Assembly: GCA_945889645.1 (NCBI GenBank)
Contig: CAMDCA010000022.1
Span: forward strand, 1-33,955
Source of the DNA: Rhizobium sp. Q54
Lineage (GTDB): Bacteria; Pseudomonadota; Alphaproteobacteria; UBA2966; CAIVPW01
Direction of reading: 5' to 3'
DNA length: 33,955 bases
Part shown: in pieces, positions 7,342 through 15,027 of the stretch
How positions within the stretch are numbered: the first letter of the stretch is position 1
How the letters are laid out: every line of letters begins with the position of its first letter
Made by a program: the position numbers and the translations under genes
Notes under the pieces: model-generated
Told to the model about the DNA's origin: nothing
Seen by the model: the letters and a program-made list of their open reading frames with translations, nothing else
The model's database searches: none

Positions 7342-8427
7342 ATGGCGATCGGAATGGTGAACGAATCCGAAGAGGCCGAAGGCGCGCCGCGCCCTTTCGT
7401 CGTGGGCGTGTGGCTGCTGCTCTGCGCCCTGATGGTCTTCGCGGTTGCGGTGTTGGGCGGCGTCACGCGCCTCGAGCACGCCGGACTGTCGATCACCAGC
7501 TGGGAGCCCCTGGCCGGCATCCTGCCGCCGCTGACCGCCGAAGCGTGGGCGGAGGAGTTTGCCTACTATCGGCAATTTCCGGAGTACCAGCTGGTCCACC
7601 AAGGCCTCGACCTAGCCGGGTTCCAGTACATCTTCTGGTTCGAGTATACCCACCGCCTGCTCGCCCGGGCGGTCGGCGTGGTGTTCGCGCTGCCACTCTT
7701 ATTCTTCTGGCTGACGCGCCGCATCGAGGGCGCCTTTGCCGCCAAGCTGGTCGTCGTCCTCGTGCTCGGCGGCCTGCAGGGCGCGTTGGGCTGGTACATG
7801 GTATCGAGCGGCTTGGTCGATCGGCCGGACGTCAGCCACTACCGCCTCACGGCGCATCTCGGTCTGGCCGTCATTCTCTATGCGACGCTGTTGTGGTTCG
7901 CGTCTTCCGTCCTTGTCACGCCGCCGGGCGAGTGGGGGGTGCGGGTCTCGACCGGATTCCGGCTGGCGACCTACTTCGGAGTCGCGCTCGTATACATATT
8001 GATTCTATCGGGCGGGCTGGTGGCCGGCCTCGATGCCGGATTCGACTACAACACGTTCCCTAAGATGAACGGGCAGTGGATCCCGCCCGGCCTGTTCCCG
8101 CCCAACCCCTTCGACAGCATTGTCACGGTGCAGTTCCTGCACCGCTGGGGCGGGGTGATGGTGGCCGCCTACCTGATCTTCCTGTGGGGCCGTTCCCTCG
8201 ATGTCCGGGTGCCGCCTGTCGTGCGCGGCATCTATCGCTGGCTGCTGATCGTCATGGCGATCCAAGGTGGCCTCGGCATCACGACCCTGCTGATGGCCGT
8301 GCCCGTGCCCCTTGGCGCGTTGCACCAGGCCGGCGCCTTGGTCGTGTTGGCAGTGATGACCGGCGCCGCCTACGCCATCACCCACGCCCGGGTGCGGCCG
8401 GAGGCCGGCATCCACATCCTGCCGTAG
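7342..8427 (+). CDS. ctaA: Heme A synthase (COX15/CtaA)
   Basis: A 361-residue polytopic membrane protein that oxidises the C8 methyl of heme O to the formyl of heme A for aa3-type cytochrome oxidase. About eight hydrophobic segments are visible. Family hallmarks include VAVLGGVTRLEHAGLSITSW after TM1, FEYTHRLLARAVG and VSHYRLTAHLGLA with likely heme-ligand or catalytic histidines, KMNGQWIPPGLFPPNPF, LHRWGGVMVA, and GALHQAGALVVLAV with the last His. The order and the 'KMNG' motif are those of the alphaproteobacterial/mitochondrial COX15 type. The frame is open upstream, but the ATG at 7342 gives the normal length. The cutA gene starts 9 bases after the stop, suggesting an operon. Confidence 0.93.
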   Translation: MAIGMVNESEEAEGAPRPFVVGVWLLLCALMVFAVAVLGGVTRLEHAGLSITSWEPLAGILPPLTAEAWAEEFAYYRQFPEYQLVHQGLDLAGFQYIFWFEYTHRLLARAVGVVFALPLLFFWLTRRIEGAFAAKLVVVLVLGGLQGALGWYMVSSGLVDRPDVSHYRLTAHLGLAVILYATLLWFASSVLVTPPGEWGVRVSTGFRLATYFGVALVYILILSGGLVAGLDAGFDYNTFPKMNGQWIPPGLFPPNPFDSIVTVQFLHRWGGVMVAAYLIFLWGRSLDVRVPPVVRGIYRWLLIVMAIQGGLGITTLLMAVPVPLGALHQAGALVVLAVMTGAAYAITHARVRPEAGIHILP

Positions 8428-8436
8428 GCGCGTCGC

Positions 8437-8757
8437 GTGGCGGCCTGTTCTCTTTATCTAACAGCGGCCACCCAGGCAGAAGCCGAGACGATCAGCCGCA
8501 CATTGGTCGAAGAGCGACTGGCCGCCTGCGCCAACCTCCTCGGCCCTATCCGCTCCTTCTATTGGTGGCAGGGCAAGGTGCAAGACGAGGGGGAGGTCGC
8601 GCTCCTCCTCAAGACCCGGACCGATCTGGTCGATCGCGTCGTCGCCCGGGTGAAAGAGCTGCACTCGTATTCCGTGCCGTGTGTCGTCAGCTGGTCGATC
8701 GACATTGGCAACCCCGACTATCTGGCCTGGGTCGAGAGCGAGACTCGCAAGGTCTAG
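8437..8757 (+). CDS. cutA: Divalent cation tolerance protein CutA
   Basis: A 106-residue protein with the full CutA fold signature: LYLTAATQAEAETISRTLVEERLAACANL, GPIRSFYWWQGKVQDEGE, LLLKTRTDLVDRVVARVKELHSYSVPCVV, and a C-terminal NPDYLAWVESET. CutA proteins are small ferredoxin-like trimers linked to copper and other metal-ion tolerance, though the biochemical role remains unsettled. The start is GTG at 8437, 9 bases after the ctaA stop, with no clear ribosome binding site, so translational coupling to ctaA is likely. Its stop codon overlaps, tail to tail, the stop of the minus-strand arsC-like gene (8754-8757). Confidence 0.92.
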   Translation: MAACSLYLTAATQAEAETISRTLVEERLAACANLLGPIRSFYWWQGKVQDEGEVALLLKTRTDLVDRVVARVKELHSYSVPCVVSWSIDIGNPDYLAWVESETRKV

Positions 8758-9292
8758 CGGCGCGCGCTTGGATCGCGCATGTGCCCGATGTCGTTCAGGC
8801 GATGCTGCAACGACATATGTTCCAGCGTCCGCATCGGCAAGCCGATGAACACGCCGATGCGATTGCTCAGCACTCGGTGCGTCTCCGCGAACGCCGAGGC
8901 GACCTCGGCGTCTGATCCGGTCGCGGCCGCAGGGTCTGGAATGCCCCAGTGCGCCGTCATCGGCTGGCCCGCCCACACTGGACAGATTTCCCGGGCCGCG
9001 TCGTTACACACAGTGAAGATGAAGTCCATCTGCGGTGCACCGGTTCCGGCGAACTCGTCCCAACTCTTGGACCGAAACTCCGTCGCGTCGTGGCCAAGCC
9101 ACGCAGCAAGTTCAGCGCGTGCGGATTGATCTGACCTTTTGGGATGCTGCCCGCCGAAAAGGCGCGGAAGGTTCCATTGCCGGTGCGGTTGAGGATTGCC
9201 TCGGCGAGGATCGACCGCGCCGAGTTGCCGGTGCACAGGAACAGGACGTTCAGCGGCCGCATCTCGGCCGTTGCCTTTGCGGGAGAAGCCAT
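8754..9292 (-). pseudogene. arsC: Arsenate reductase ArsC (LMW-PTP type), single-base frameshift
   Basis: Two overlapping minus-strand frames together encode one complete ArsC-like protein of about 178 residues. The first frame, from ATG 9292 (or 9262), gives [19 protein letters not shown] with the P-loop C-x5-R, then [19 protein letters not shown]. Near 9092-9097 the homology jumps to the other frame: [52 protein letters not shown], through to a normal C-terminus and stop at 8754. Restoring one base in the GGCC run (plus strand 9093-9094) repairs the frame. Everything else is intact, so either a very recent mutation or an assembly error is likely. It lies immediately downstream of an intact paralogue. 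Confidence 0.75.
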
Positions 9293-9295
9293 CGT

Positions 9296-9844
9296 TCACA
9301 CGGGCGTGGCGTCGTGGGGCGTGCCCAGGTTCGCGGGCGGTGCCGCGCGGAGCGCGCCGATCTCGCGCAGCCGTCCGCGCAACGCAAGGTCATCGAGGCG
9401 GGCGAAGGGGAGGTTGGTGAACGCGGAAATTCGTTCGCGCAGCAGCTGAAACGCGCTGGCGAATGCGTGCGAGACATCGACGGCAGTGCCATCGATCACC
9501 GGGTCAGGTACGCCCCAATGCGCCGTCATCGCGTTGCCGGGCCATTCGGGTGCAGTCCTGTGCGCGGCGCCGTCGCACAGCGTGATGACGAGATCCAGGT
9601 CCGGCGCGCCGGTGTGTGCGAACTCGGTCCAGTCCTTCGACCGCAGGCGCGCCGTCTCGAAGCGCAGGCGCCGCAATAAGCTGAGGGCTTCCAGGTGTAC
9701 GAAACCCTTCGGGTCGGTGCCGGCCGAAAGCCCACGCCAGCGGCCGCGGCCGCGGCCGCTGCGATTGAGCAGCGCCTCGGCCATGATCGAGCGCGCCGAG
9801 TTGCTGGTGCACAGGAACAATACGTTCAGCCGCCGCCTGTTCAT
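9296..9844 (-). CDS. arsC: Arsenate reductase ArsC-like (low-molecular-weight phosphatase family)
   Basis: A 182-residue protein of the thioredoxin-coupled LMW-PTP/ArsC family. The active-site P-loop is at residues 12-18 (LFLCTSNSARSIMAEALLN). Further family blocks are LSAGTDPKGFVHLEALSLL, RLRSKDWTEFAHTGAPDLDLVITLCD, the aromatic/His block NAMTAHWGVPDP, and a helical C-terminus. Such enzymes reduce arsenate to arsenite using reactive cysteines; a phosphatase role is an alternative. Here Cys12 and the Cys in TLCDGAAH are visible, with no obvious third cysteine, so the exact mechanism is open. The gene ends 3 bases before the start of the second, frameshifted paralogue, so the two form a tandem transcription unit. 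No arsR, arsB or acr3 is nearby. Confidence 0.85.
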   Translation of the reverse strand: MNRRRLNVLFLCTSNSARSIMAEALLNRSGRGRGRWRGLSAGTDPKGFVHLEALSLLRRLRFETARLRSKDWTEFAHTGAPDLDLVITLCDGAAHRTAPEWPGNAMTAHWGVPDPVIDGTAVDVSHAFASAFQLLRERISAFTNLPFARLDDLALRGRLREIGALRAAPPANLGTPHDATPV

Positions 9845-9928
9845 TGGGTGGCCTCCGCGGGCTTATTGGAGGCGCAATCAGCCCTGATCGCGCTGCGGCG
9901 CACCCTAGTCGGCGCCTGTTTCGGTCGT

Positions 9929-10390
9929 GTGAACCCCGTGAATCGCCAGGAATTCCTTGACCTGTCCGCCCGGTGCGCCAATCTATCTGCCGTGATTCGC
10001 GCGCTTGGCCAATTCGTACGCCGTGTCTCCGCCTTGGTGGGGCGCCTCGGCATTGCCGCCGTCGCCGGCCTGCTGTTGCAGGCGGTCGTGCAGACAAACG
10101 TGTTGCAGCCCAGTGGCGGCGCAGGGCGCGTTGTCGCGGCGGCGATCGACCGGAACGCGGTCGACAAGCGCGCCTCCGCAAAACGTACCAATGACGCGAC
10201 CTGGCTGCGCTCGTTCGCCCGCGGCGGCCAGGATCGCCAGACGGCCTCCGATCCGCCGGACCTGGCTACCGTCCTTGGGAACACCGCGACGGCAGCGGCA
10301 ATCGTTCTGGCCGAGTCGGAACGTGCGGGCATCGTTCCGCACCTGCCGCGCCAGCGGCCGCAAGCGCGCGCGCCGCCGGCCATCGCCTGA
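9929..10390 (+). CDS. Hypothetical single-pass membrane protein
   Basis: A plus-strand frame of about 153 residues, ending in TGA at 10388-10390. I do not recognise a family. It has a soluble start (NRQEFLDLSARCANLSAVIR), one hydrophobic segment (LGIAAVAGLLLQAVVQTNVL) and a hydrophilic C-terminal half ending in a Pro/Ala/Arg-rich tail. Codon choice is typical for this genome (mostly G/C third positions, CTG/GTC/GCC), whereas the opposite strand reads as an Arg/Ala-rich shadow. The start is uncertain: GTG at 9929 or 9938 is possible, and neither has a good ribosome binding site. A perfect hairpin follows the stop at 10396-10413. It lies upstream of secDF and divergent from arsC. Confidence 0.45.
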   Translation: MNPVNRQEFLDLSARCANLSAVIRALGQFVRRVSALVGRLGIAAVAGLLLQAVVQTNVLQPSGGAGRVVAAAIDRNAVDKRASAKRTNDATWLRSFARGGQDRQTASDPPDLATVLGNTATAAAIVLAESERAGIVPHLPRQRPQARAPPAIA

Positions 10391-10395
10391 CGCAC

Positions 10396-10413
10396 TGCCC
10401 GCTCGCGCGGGCA
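10396..10413 (+). terminator. Short hairpin after the unknown membrane gene
   Basis: A perfect 7-bp stem (TGCCCGC, loop TCGC, GCGGGCA) starts 6 bases after the TGA at 10390. No U run follows, so it is only a possible terminator; its position supports a real gene end on this strand. Confidence 0.3.
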
Positions 10414-10494
10414 TCCGTTCCGACACAACTGCATCGCGACGCTCGTCGCCGCCGGCTTGCGCTCACGCGCCACCGCCGGCGCGGCGCGCGGGAA

Positions 10495-13047
10495 ATGGTT
10501 TTCATGCGCCTCTCTCCGTGGCTGCTCGTCACTTACGCCACCATCATCGTGCTCGGCATCCTCACGGCGTTACCGAACGTCCTGTCGCAACAAACCCTTG
10601 ATCGCCTGCCCGACTGGATTCCGGCCAACCGCGTGACTCTGGGCCTCGACCTGCGCGGCGGCTCCCACCTTGTGCTCGAGGTCGACAGCCGGGCGCTGGT
10701 GCGCGAGCGCGTCGTTGCCTTGGCCGATCAGTCCCGTGATGCGCTGCGCGAGGCCGGCATCGTCTTCACGCTGCAGCGCGCCGATGACGCCTTCACCGTC
10801 ACCTTGCGCGATCCGACGCAGACGCCGAACGCGTTGGCTGCCATCAATCGCCTTGCCGCTCCCGTCGCGCGCGGCAACGAGCTGGCCATTTCGACCGACG
10901 GCCCGGTGGTGCGCGTCGCGTTGACGGAGCAGGGCGTCCGCGACCGCGCCGATGCGGCGGCGGAGCAGAGCCTCGGCATCATCGAGCAACGTATCAACCA
11001 GATCGGTGTCGCCGAGCCGACCATCCAGCGCGTCGGCAGTGATCGCATCCTGGTGCAGTTGCCCGGTGTGCAGGACCCAACCCGCATTCGCACCCTGCTG
11101 GGTTCAACCGCCAAGCTCAGCTTCCATTGGCTGTCGTCCAGCGGCGTCGTCGCCAATCCGCCACCCGGCGTCACCAACCTGTCGGGCAGTGACGGAATCG
11201 GCCGGTTCGCTGTCGAAGATCGCGTCATCATGTCTGGCGAGCGGCTTGTGGATGCGCGGCCCAGCTTCGATTCGCGCACCGGACAACCGGTCGTTTCGTT
11301 CCGCCTCGACACCGCCGGCGCACGCCAGTTCGCCGCCATCACGACCTCCAACGTCGGCCGCCCGTTCGCCATCGTTCTCGACGGCAAGGTGCTGAGCGCA
11401 CCAGTCATCAACGAGCCGATCAACGGCGGATCCGGTCAGATCTCCGGCTCGTTCTCCGTGCCGCAGGCGACCGACCTTTCGGCGCTGTTGCGCGCCGGGT
11501 CGTTGCCCGCGCCGCTGACGGTGATCGAGGAGCGCACCGTCGGCCCCGATCTCGGCTCTGATGCGATCTCGATGGGGCTGAAGACCGGCCTCGCCGGCTT
11601 CGCCCTCGTCGCTCTGTTCATGCTGGTGCTGTACGGCTGGTGGGGCCTGTTGGCCAACATGGCCCTGGGCCTCAACGTTGTGCTGACGTTTGCGGCGTTG
11701 AGCCTGCTCGACGGCGCCGCGCTGACGCTGCCCGGTATCGCCGGCATTTTGCTCGGCATCGGCTTGGCCGTGGACGCCAACGTCCTCATCAACGAGCGCA
11801 TCCGTGAGGAAACGCGCAAAGGCCTCGGCGCGTTTCCGGCCCTCGATGCCGGCTTCAAGCGTGCCTATTCGACCATCGTCGACTCCAACGTCACGGCGCT
11901 CATCGCCACCACGCTGCTGTTCCTGTTCGGCAGCGGTCCGGTGCGTGGCTTTGCCGTGACAATGGGTCTCGGCATCGCAATCTCGATGTTCACCGCAGTT
12001 TCTGTGGTGCGCTCGATCATGACCATCATCGTGCGCCGCCTGCACCTCAAGGTGCTCGACATCCAGCCGATGTTCCGCCTCAAGTTCGTGCCGGACGGAA
12101 CCAAGATCCAGTTCATGCGTGCGCGATTCCTCGGCCTCGGGGTGTCCGCGTTCTTGTCGCTGGCCTCGGTAATCCTGTTCATCACGCCGGGCCTGAACTA
12201 CGGCGTCGACTTCAAGGGCGGCATCCAGATGGAAGTCACCACTGGAGCGCCCGCCGACTTGGCGGCCTTGCGGTCCGGTCTGAACAACCTCGGCCTAGGC
12301 GAGGTCACCCTGCAGGAGTTCGGCAAGGAGACCAGCGTGCTGGTGCGTGCCGAGCGCCAAGTGGGGGGCGAGGAGGGGCAGACGTCCGCCGTCAATCGCA
12401 TCCGCTCCGAGCTGGTCGTGCTCGATCCCAGCGCGACCATCGTGCGCACCGAGGTCGTTGGCCCCAAGGTCAGCGGTGAACTCGCGTTCGCCGGCATTCT
12501 GGCGGTGGTGTTGGCGAGCTTCGCGATGCTCGTCTACATCTGGATCCGATTCGAATGGCCGTTCGCCGTCGGTGCCATCGCCACACTCGTGCTCGACGTC
12601 ACCAAGACTGTCGGCTTCTTCGCGCTGACCGGCATCGACTTCAACCTCACCGCCATCGCGGCGCTGCTGACGCTGATCGGCTACTCGGTGAACGACAAGG
12701 TCGTGGTCTACGACCGCATGCGCGAGAACCTGCGCAAGTACAAGAAGGCGAGTCTGCGCGAGGTGATCGACCGCAGCATCAACGAGACTTTGGGCCGCAG
12801 CCTCTACACCTCGGTGACGGCATTCCTGTCGCTGCTGCCCATGGCGATCTGGGGCGGCAGCGCAGTGGCGAGTTTTGCCATCCCGATGGTGTTCGGTATC
12901 ATCATCGCCGCCAGTTCGTCGGTGTTCATTGCCGCGCCGATCTTGCTGTTTCTCGGCGACTGGCGCACCAGCCGGCGCCGCCGCGCGCTGGAGCTCAAGG
13001 GCGAGGACGGGAAGGCGCAGCCGCCGGCCGCCGAAGCAACGGCGTAA
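10495..13047 (+). CDS. secDF: Fused protein-export membrane protein SecDF
   Basis: An 850-residue fusion of SecD and SecF, the proton-driven accessory subunits that pull translocating proteins through SecYEG. The SecD half (about 1-500) has TM1, then VTLGLDLRGGSHLVLEVD (about 48-65), a large periplasmic P1 domain, and the membrane block GIGLAVDANVLINERIREE (about 420-438) with the conserved proton-relay Asp. The SecF half has GLNYGVDFKGGIQMEVTTG (about 566-584) and LIGYSVNDKVVVYDRMREN (about 727), again with the key Asp. About twelve transmembrane segments are expected. The join is in frame with no gap. Start ATG 10495 or 10504 (MRLSPW) is undecided; neither has a strong ribosome binding site. 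SecD and SecF are often separate genes in Alphaproteobacteria, so the fusion is notable. yajC is not adjacent. Confidence 0.95.
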   Translation: MVFMRLSPWLLVTYATIIVLGILTALPNVLSQQTLDRLPDWIPANRVTLGLDLRGGSHLVLEVDSRALVRERVVALADQSRDALREAGIVFTLQRADDAFTVTLRDPTQTPNALAAINRLAAPVARGNELAISTDGPVVRVALTEQGVRDRADAAAEQSLGIIEQRINQIGVAEPTIQRVGSDRILVQLPGVQDPTRIRTLLGSTAKLSFHWLSSSGVVANPPPGVTNLSGSDGIGRFAVEDRVIMSGERLVDARPSFDSRTGQPVVSFRLDTAGARQFAAITTSNVGRPFAIVLDGKVLSAPVINEPINGGSGQISGSFSVPQATDLSALLRAGSLPAPLTVIEERTVGPDLGSDAISMGLKTGLAGFALVALFMLVLYGWWGLLANMALGLNVVLTFAALSLLDGAALTLPGIAGILLGIGLAVDANVLINERIREETRKGLGAFPALDAGFKRAYSTIVDSNVTALIATTLLFLFGSGPVRGFAVTMGLGIAISMFTAVSVVRSIMTIIVRRLHLKVLDIQPMFRLKFVPDGTKIQFMRARFLGLGVSAFLSLASVILFITPGLNYGVDFKGGIQMEVTTGAPADLAALRSGLNNLGLGEVTLQEFGKETSVLVRAERQVGGEEGQTSAVNRIRSELVVLDPSATIVRTEVVGPKVSGELAFAGILAVVLASFAMLVYIWIRFEWPFAVGAIATLVLDVTKTVGFFALTGIDFNLTAIAALLTLIGYSVNDKVVVYDRMRENLRKYKKASLREVIDRSINETLGRSLYTSVTAFLSLLPMAIWGGSAVASFAIPMVFGIIIAASSSVFIAAPILLFLGDWRTSRRRRALELKGEDGKAQPPAAEATA

Positions 13048-13067
13048 AAACCCGCAGTCGCGTCATA

Positions 13068-13103
13068 GCTTGGGTCGCGGTATCCTAATACCGCGACCCA
13101 AGC
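13068..13103. terminator. Perfect 16-bp inverted repeat between secDF and rplM
   Basis: Left arm GCTTGGGTCGCGGTAT (13068-13083), loop CCTA, right arm exactly complementary (13088-13103). It begins 20 bases after the secDF stop and precedes the rplM promoter. No U run follows, so it is either a terminator that does not depend on one or a protein-binding palindrome. Confidence 0.55.
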
Positions 13104-13129
13104 GATTGATCTGACACGCTATTTGCCCG

Positions 13130-13157
13130 TTGATTTCCGGACGACCTCTGGCATACT
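13130..13157 (+). promoter_or_regulatory. Candidate promoter of rplM-rpsI
   Basis: TTGATT at 13130-13135 and CATACT at 13152-13157 with a 16-base spacer form a plausible housekeeping -35/-10 pair about 86 bases before the rplM ATG. The position, just after the strong hairpin at 13068-13103, fits a separate ribosomal-protein transcription unit. Confidence 0.4.
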
Positions 13158-13243
13158 CCGCCGCCGTCGCGCCCCCAAGGGTGCGGCCACAGAAACGTCG
13201 CGCCGGGCCTGCGCCCGCGCGGAACCACCGTTAGGACGTTGTC

Positions 13244-13714
13244 ATGAAGACCTATTCGGCCAAGGCCGACGAACTTAAGCGCGAGTGGGTGCTGATCGAC
13301 GCCGCCGGCGTCGTGCTCGGCCGCCTCGCATCCCTCGTGGCGCTGCGCCTCAAGGGCAAGCATCTGCCGATGTACACGCCGAGCGCCGATTGTGGCGACC
13401 GCGTCGTCATCATCAATGCGGAGAAGGTCCGGCTCACCGGCACCAAGAGCAAGAACAAGATCTACTACAAGCACACCGGCTATCCGGGCGGCATCAAAGA
13501 GACGTCTCCGGACAAGATCATGGCCGGCCAGTTCCCGGAGCGCGTCGTCGAGAAGGCCGTTCAGCGCATGCTGTCGCGCGACGCCCTCGGCCGTCTCCAG
13601 TTTTCCAACCTGCGCGTCTATCCCGGCGCCGAGCATCCGCATGAGCCGCAGAAGCCGACCGTGATCGACATCGCCGGCATGAGCCCCAAGAACACGCGCG
13701 TTCGCAAGAATTAG
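13244..13714 (+). CDS. rplM: 50S ribosomal protein L13
   Basis: A 156-residue L13 of the 50S subunit, which binds 23S rRNA early in assembly. Signature segments are [68 protein letters not shown] and the C-terminal [14 protein letters not shown]. The length is normal. The ATG at 13244 follows a TTAGGA sequence about 9 bases upstream. The rpsI gene begins 13 bases after the stop, the classic rplM-rpsI pair. Confidence 0.98.
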   Translation: MKTYSAKADELKREWVLIDAAGVVLGRLASLVALRLKGKHLPMYTPSADCGDRVVIINAEKVRLTGTKSKNKIYYKHTGYPGGIKETSPDKIMAGQFPERVVEKAVQRMLSRDALGRLQFSNLRVYPGAEHPHEPQKPTVIDIAGMSPKNTRVRKN

Positions 13715-13727
13715 GCAGGACTAGGAC

Positions 13728-14384
13728 ATGGCCGACGACAAGGACGACAAGAAGCCCGAGGGCGCCACCGCGCGTCCGCGCACTGCGGGGCGCACTGCAA
13801 CCCCGGCACGCACACCGCGTCCGGCCGGCGCACGCGCCGAGGCGCCCGCTGCTGCAGCCACCGCTGCTCCGGCTGCGGCCGCTGCTGCTCCGGCCGCGCC
13901 GCGCCGCACCCTGACTGAGTTCCGCGCCCTGCGTCCCGCCACGGACGCGGCTGCCGCGCCCGCCGAGGGCGTGCAGCGCGAAGCCAAGCGCGACTCCAAG
14001 GGCCGTTCCTACGGCACCGGCCGCCGCAAGAACGCCATTGCCCGCGTGTGGGTCATGCCGGGCGCCGGCAAGATCACCGTCAACGGCCGCGAGAGCACGA
14101 CCTACTTCGCGCGTCCGGTTCTGCGCATGATGATCGGCCAGCCGCTGGTCGCGTCGCAGCGCCTGAGCGAAATCGACGTGTGGTGCACGGTCGTCGGCGG
14201 AGGACTGTCCGGCCAAGCCGGCGCCGTGCGTCACGGCATCAGCCGCGCGCTGTGCAACTTCGAGCCTTCGCTGCGCGGCGTGCTCAAGACGGGTGGCTTC
14301 CTCACCCGCGACTCGCGCGTGGTCGAGCGCAAGAAGTACGGCAAGCACAAGGCTCGCCGCAGCACGCAGTTCTCCAAGCGCTAA
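13728..14384 (+). CDS. rpsI: 30S ribosomal protein S9 with long Ala/Pro-rich N-terminal extension
   Basis: A 218-residue S9. The conserved domain begins at about residue 88 ([19 protein letters not shown]), with the central [13 protein letters not shown] and [19 protein letters not shown], and ends with the P-site-contacting tail [16 protein letters not shown]. The roughly 85 residues before the domain are low-complexity and rich in Ala, Pro, Arg and Thr after an acidic start ([12 protein letters not shown]). Usual bacterial S9 is about 130-160 residues, so the extension is longer than normal. The ATG at 13728 has AGGA about 11 bases upstream and follows rplM by 13 bases. No good internal start with a ribosome binding site precedes the domain, so the extension is probably translated. 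Confidence 0.96.
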   Translation: MADDKDDKKPEGATARPRTAGRTATPARTPRPAGARAEAPAAAATAAPAAAAAAPAAPRRTLTEFRALRPATDAAAAPAEGVQREAKRDSKGRSYGTGRRKNAIARVWVMPGAGKITVNGRESTTYFARPVLRMMIGQPLVASQRLSEIDVWCTVVGGGLSGQAGAVRHGISRALCNFEPSLRGVLKTGGFLTRDSRVVERKKYGKHKARRSTQFSKR

Positions 14385-14409
14385 CGCGCCACACCTCCGC
14401 TCGGGCGAT

Positions 14410-14433
14410 TCCTCCCTCGCTGGCGGGGGAGGA
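14410..14433. repeat. CCTCCC/GGGAGG palindromic element, copy a
   Basis: The arms TCCTCCC and GGGAGGA enclose a GC-rich centre that extends the stem to about nine pairs. It lies between the rpsI stop and the next start. It resembles the elements at 16128-16195 and 24309-24333. Confidence 0.5.
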
Positions 14434-14456
14434 CCGAGCAGGAGGCGGAGGCGGCA

Positions 14457-15005
14457 ATGTCCGTCGCGGGCGCACCAGAGTCAGCCAGTCCGGAGACCGT
14501 AGCAGGGCGTTCCTGCGACGGCTGCACGCTATGCTGCAAGCTCATGGCGGTGCGCGAGATCAACAAGCCGCGCGCCGTCTGGTGCACGCATTGCGACAAG
14601 AAGAGCGGCTGCACCATCTATGACACCCGGCCGTTTGGCTGCCGCGTGTTCTACTGCGGCTGGATGACCGCGGCCGACCTCGGCCCGCACTGGAAGCCGC
14701 TCACCGCGCGCATGGTGTTGTCCCACCACACCGCCCACAACTGGCTCGTCGTCCATGTCGATCCTGGCCGTCCGGACGCATGGCGCGCCGAACCGTACTA
14801 TTCCGATCTCAAGGCGTGGTCGCGTCACATGACGCCGAAAGGCGGTCGCGTGATGGTTTGGCAGGGGGATCGAGTGTTCGCGGTGCTGCCCGATGGCGAC
14901 GTGAACATGGGGACCATGCGTGACGACGAGGACGCCACGGACATGGGACGACGACGCGGCACGGATGCCGGGCCGCTCGAAGCCGCCAAAGGCATTTCGT
15001 CCTAG
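14457..15005 (+). CDS. YkgJ-family cysteine-cluster protein (putative Zn/Fe chelation)
   Basis: A 182-residue soluble protein of the PF03692 (YkgJ/CxxCxxCC) type. The N-terminal half carries the cysteine cluster: RSCDGCTLCCKLM (residues about 20-32), then VWCTHCDKKSGCTIYDTRPFGCRVF. This arrangement is thought to bind zinc or an iron-sulfur centre, and the cellular role is unknown. The C-terminal half, with HNWLVVHVDPGRPDAWR and a tail rich in Asp and Arg, is less conserved. The ATG at 14457 follows GGAGGCGGAGG. It sits between the ribosomal genes and argC, so it may be read through from rplM-rpsI; argC starts 22 bases after its stop. Confidence 0.8.
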   Translation: MSVAGAPESASPETVAGRSCDGCTLCCKLMAVREINKPRAVWCTHCDKKSGCTIYDTRPFGCRVFYCGWMTAADLGPHWKPLTARMVLSHHTAHNWLVVHVDPGRPDAWRAEPYYSDLKAWSRHMTPKGGRVMVWQGDRVFAVLPDGDVNMGTMRDDEDATDMGRRRGTDAGPLEAAKGISS

Positions 15006-15027
15006 CGTCCGTATTCAGGAGTTCGTC

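Noticed and set aside
9841-10473. Minus-strand frame of 210 codons before arsC
   Set aside because: Composition is Arg/Ala/Thr with no hydrophobic core or motifs, and the opposite strand has better codon use and a membrane helix. It reads as a shadow.
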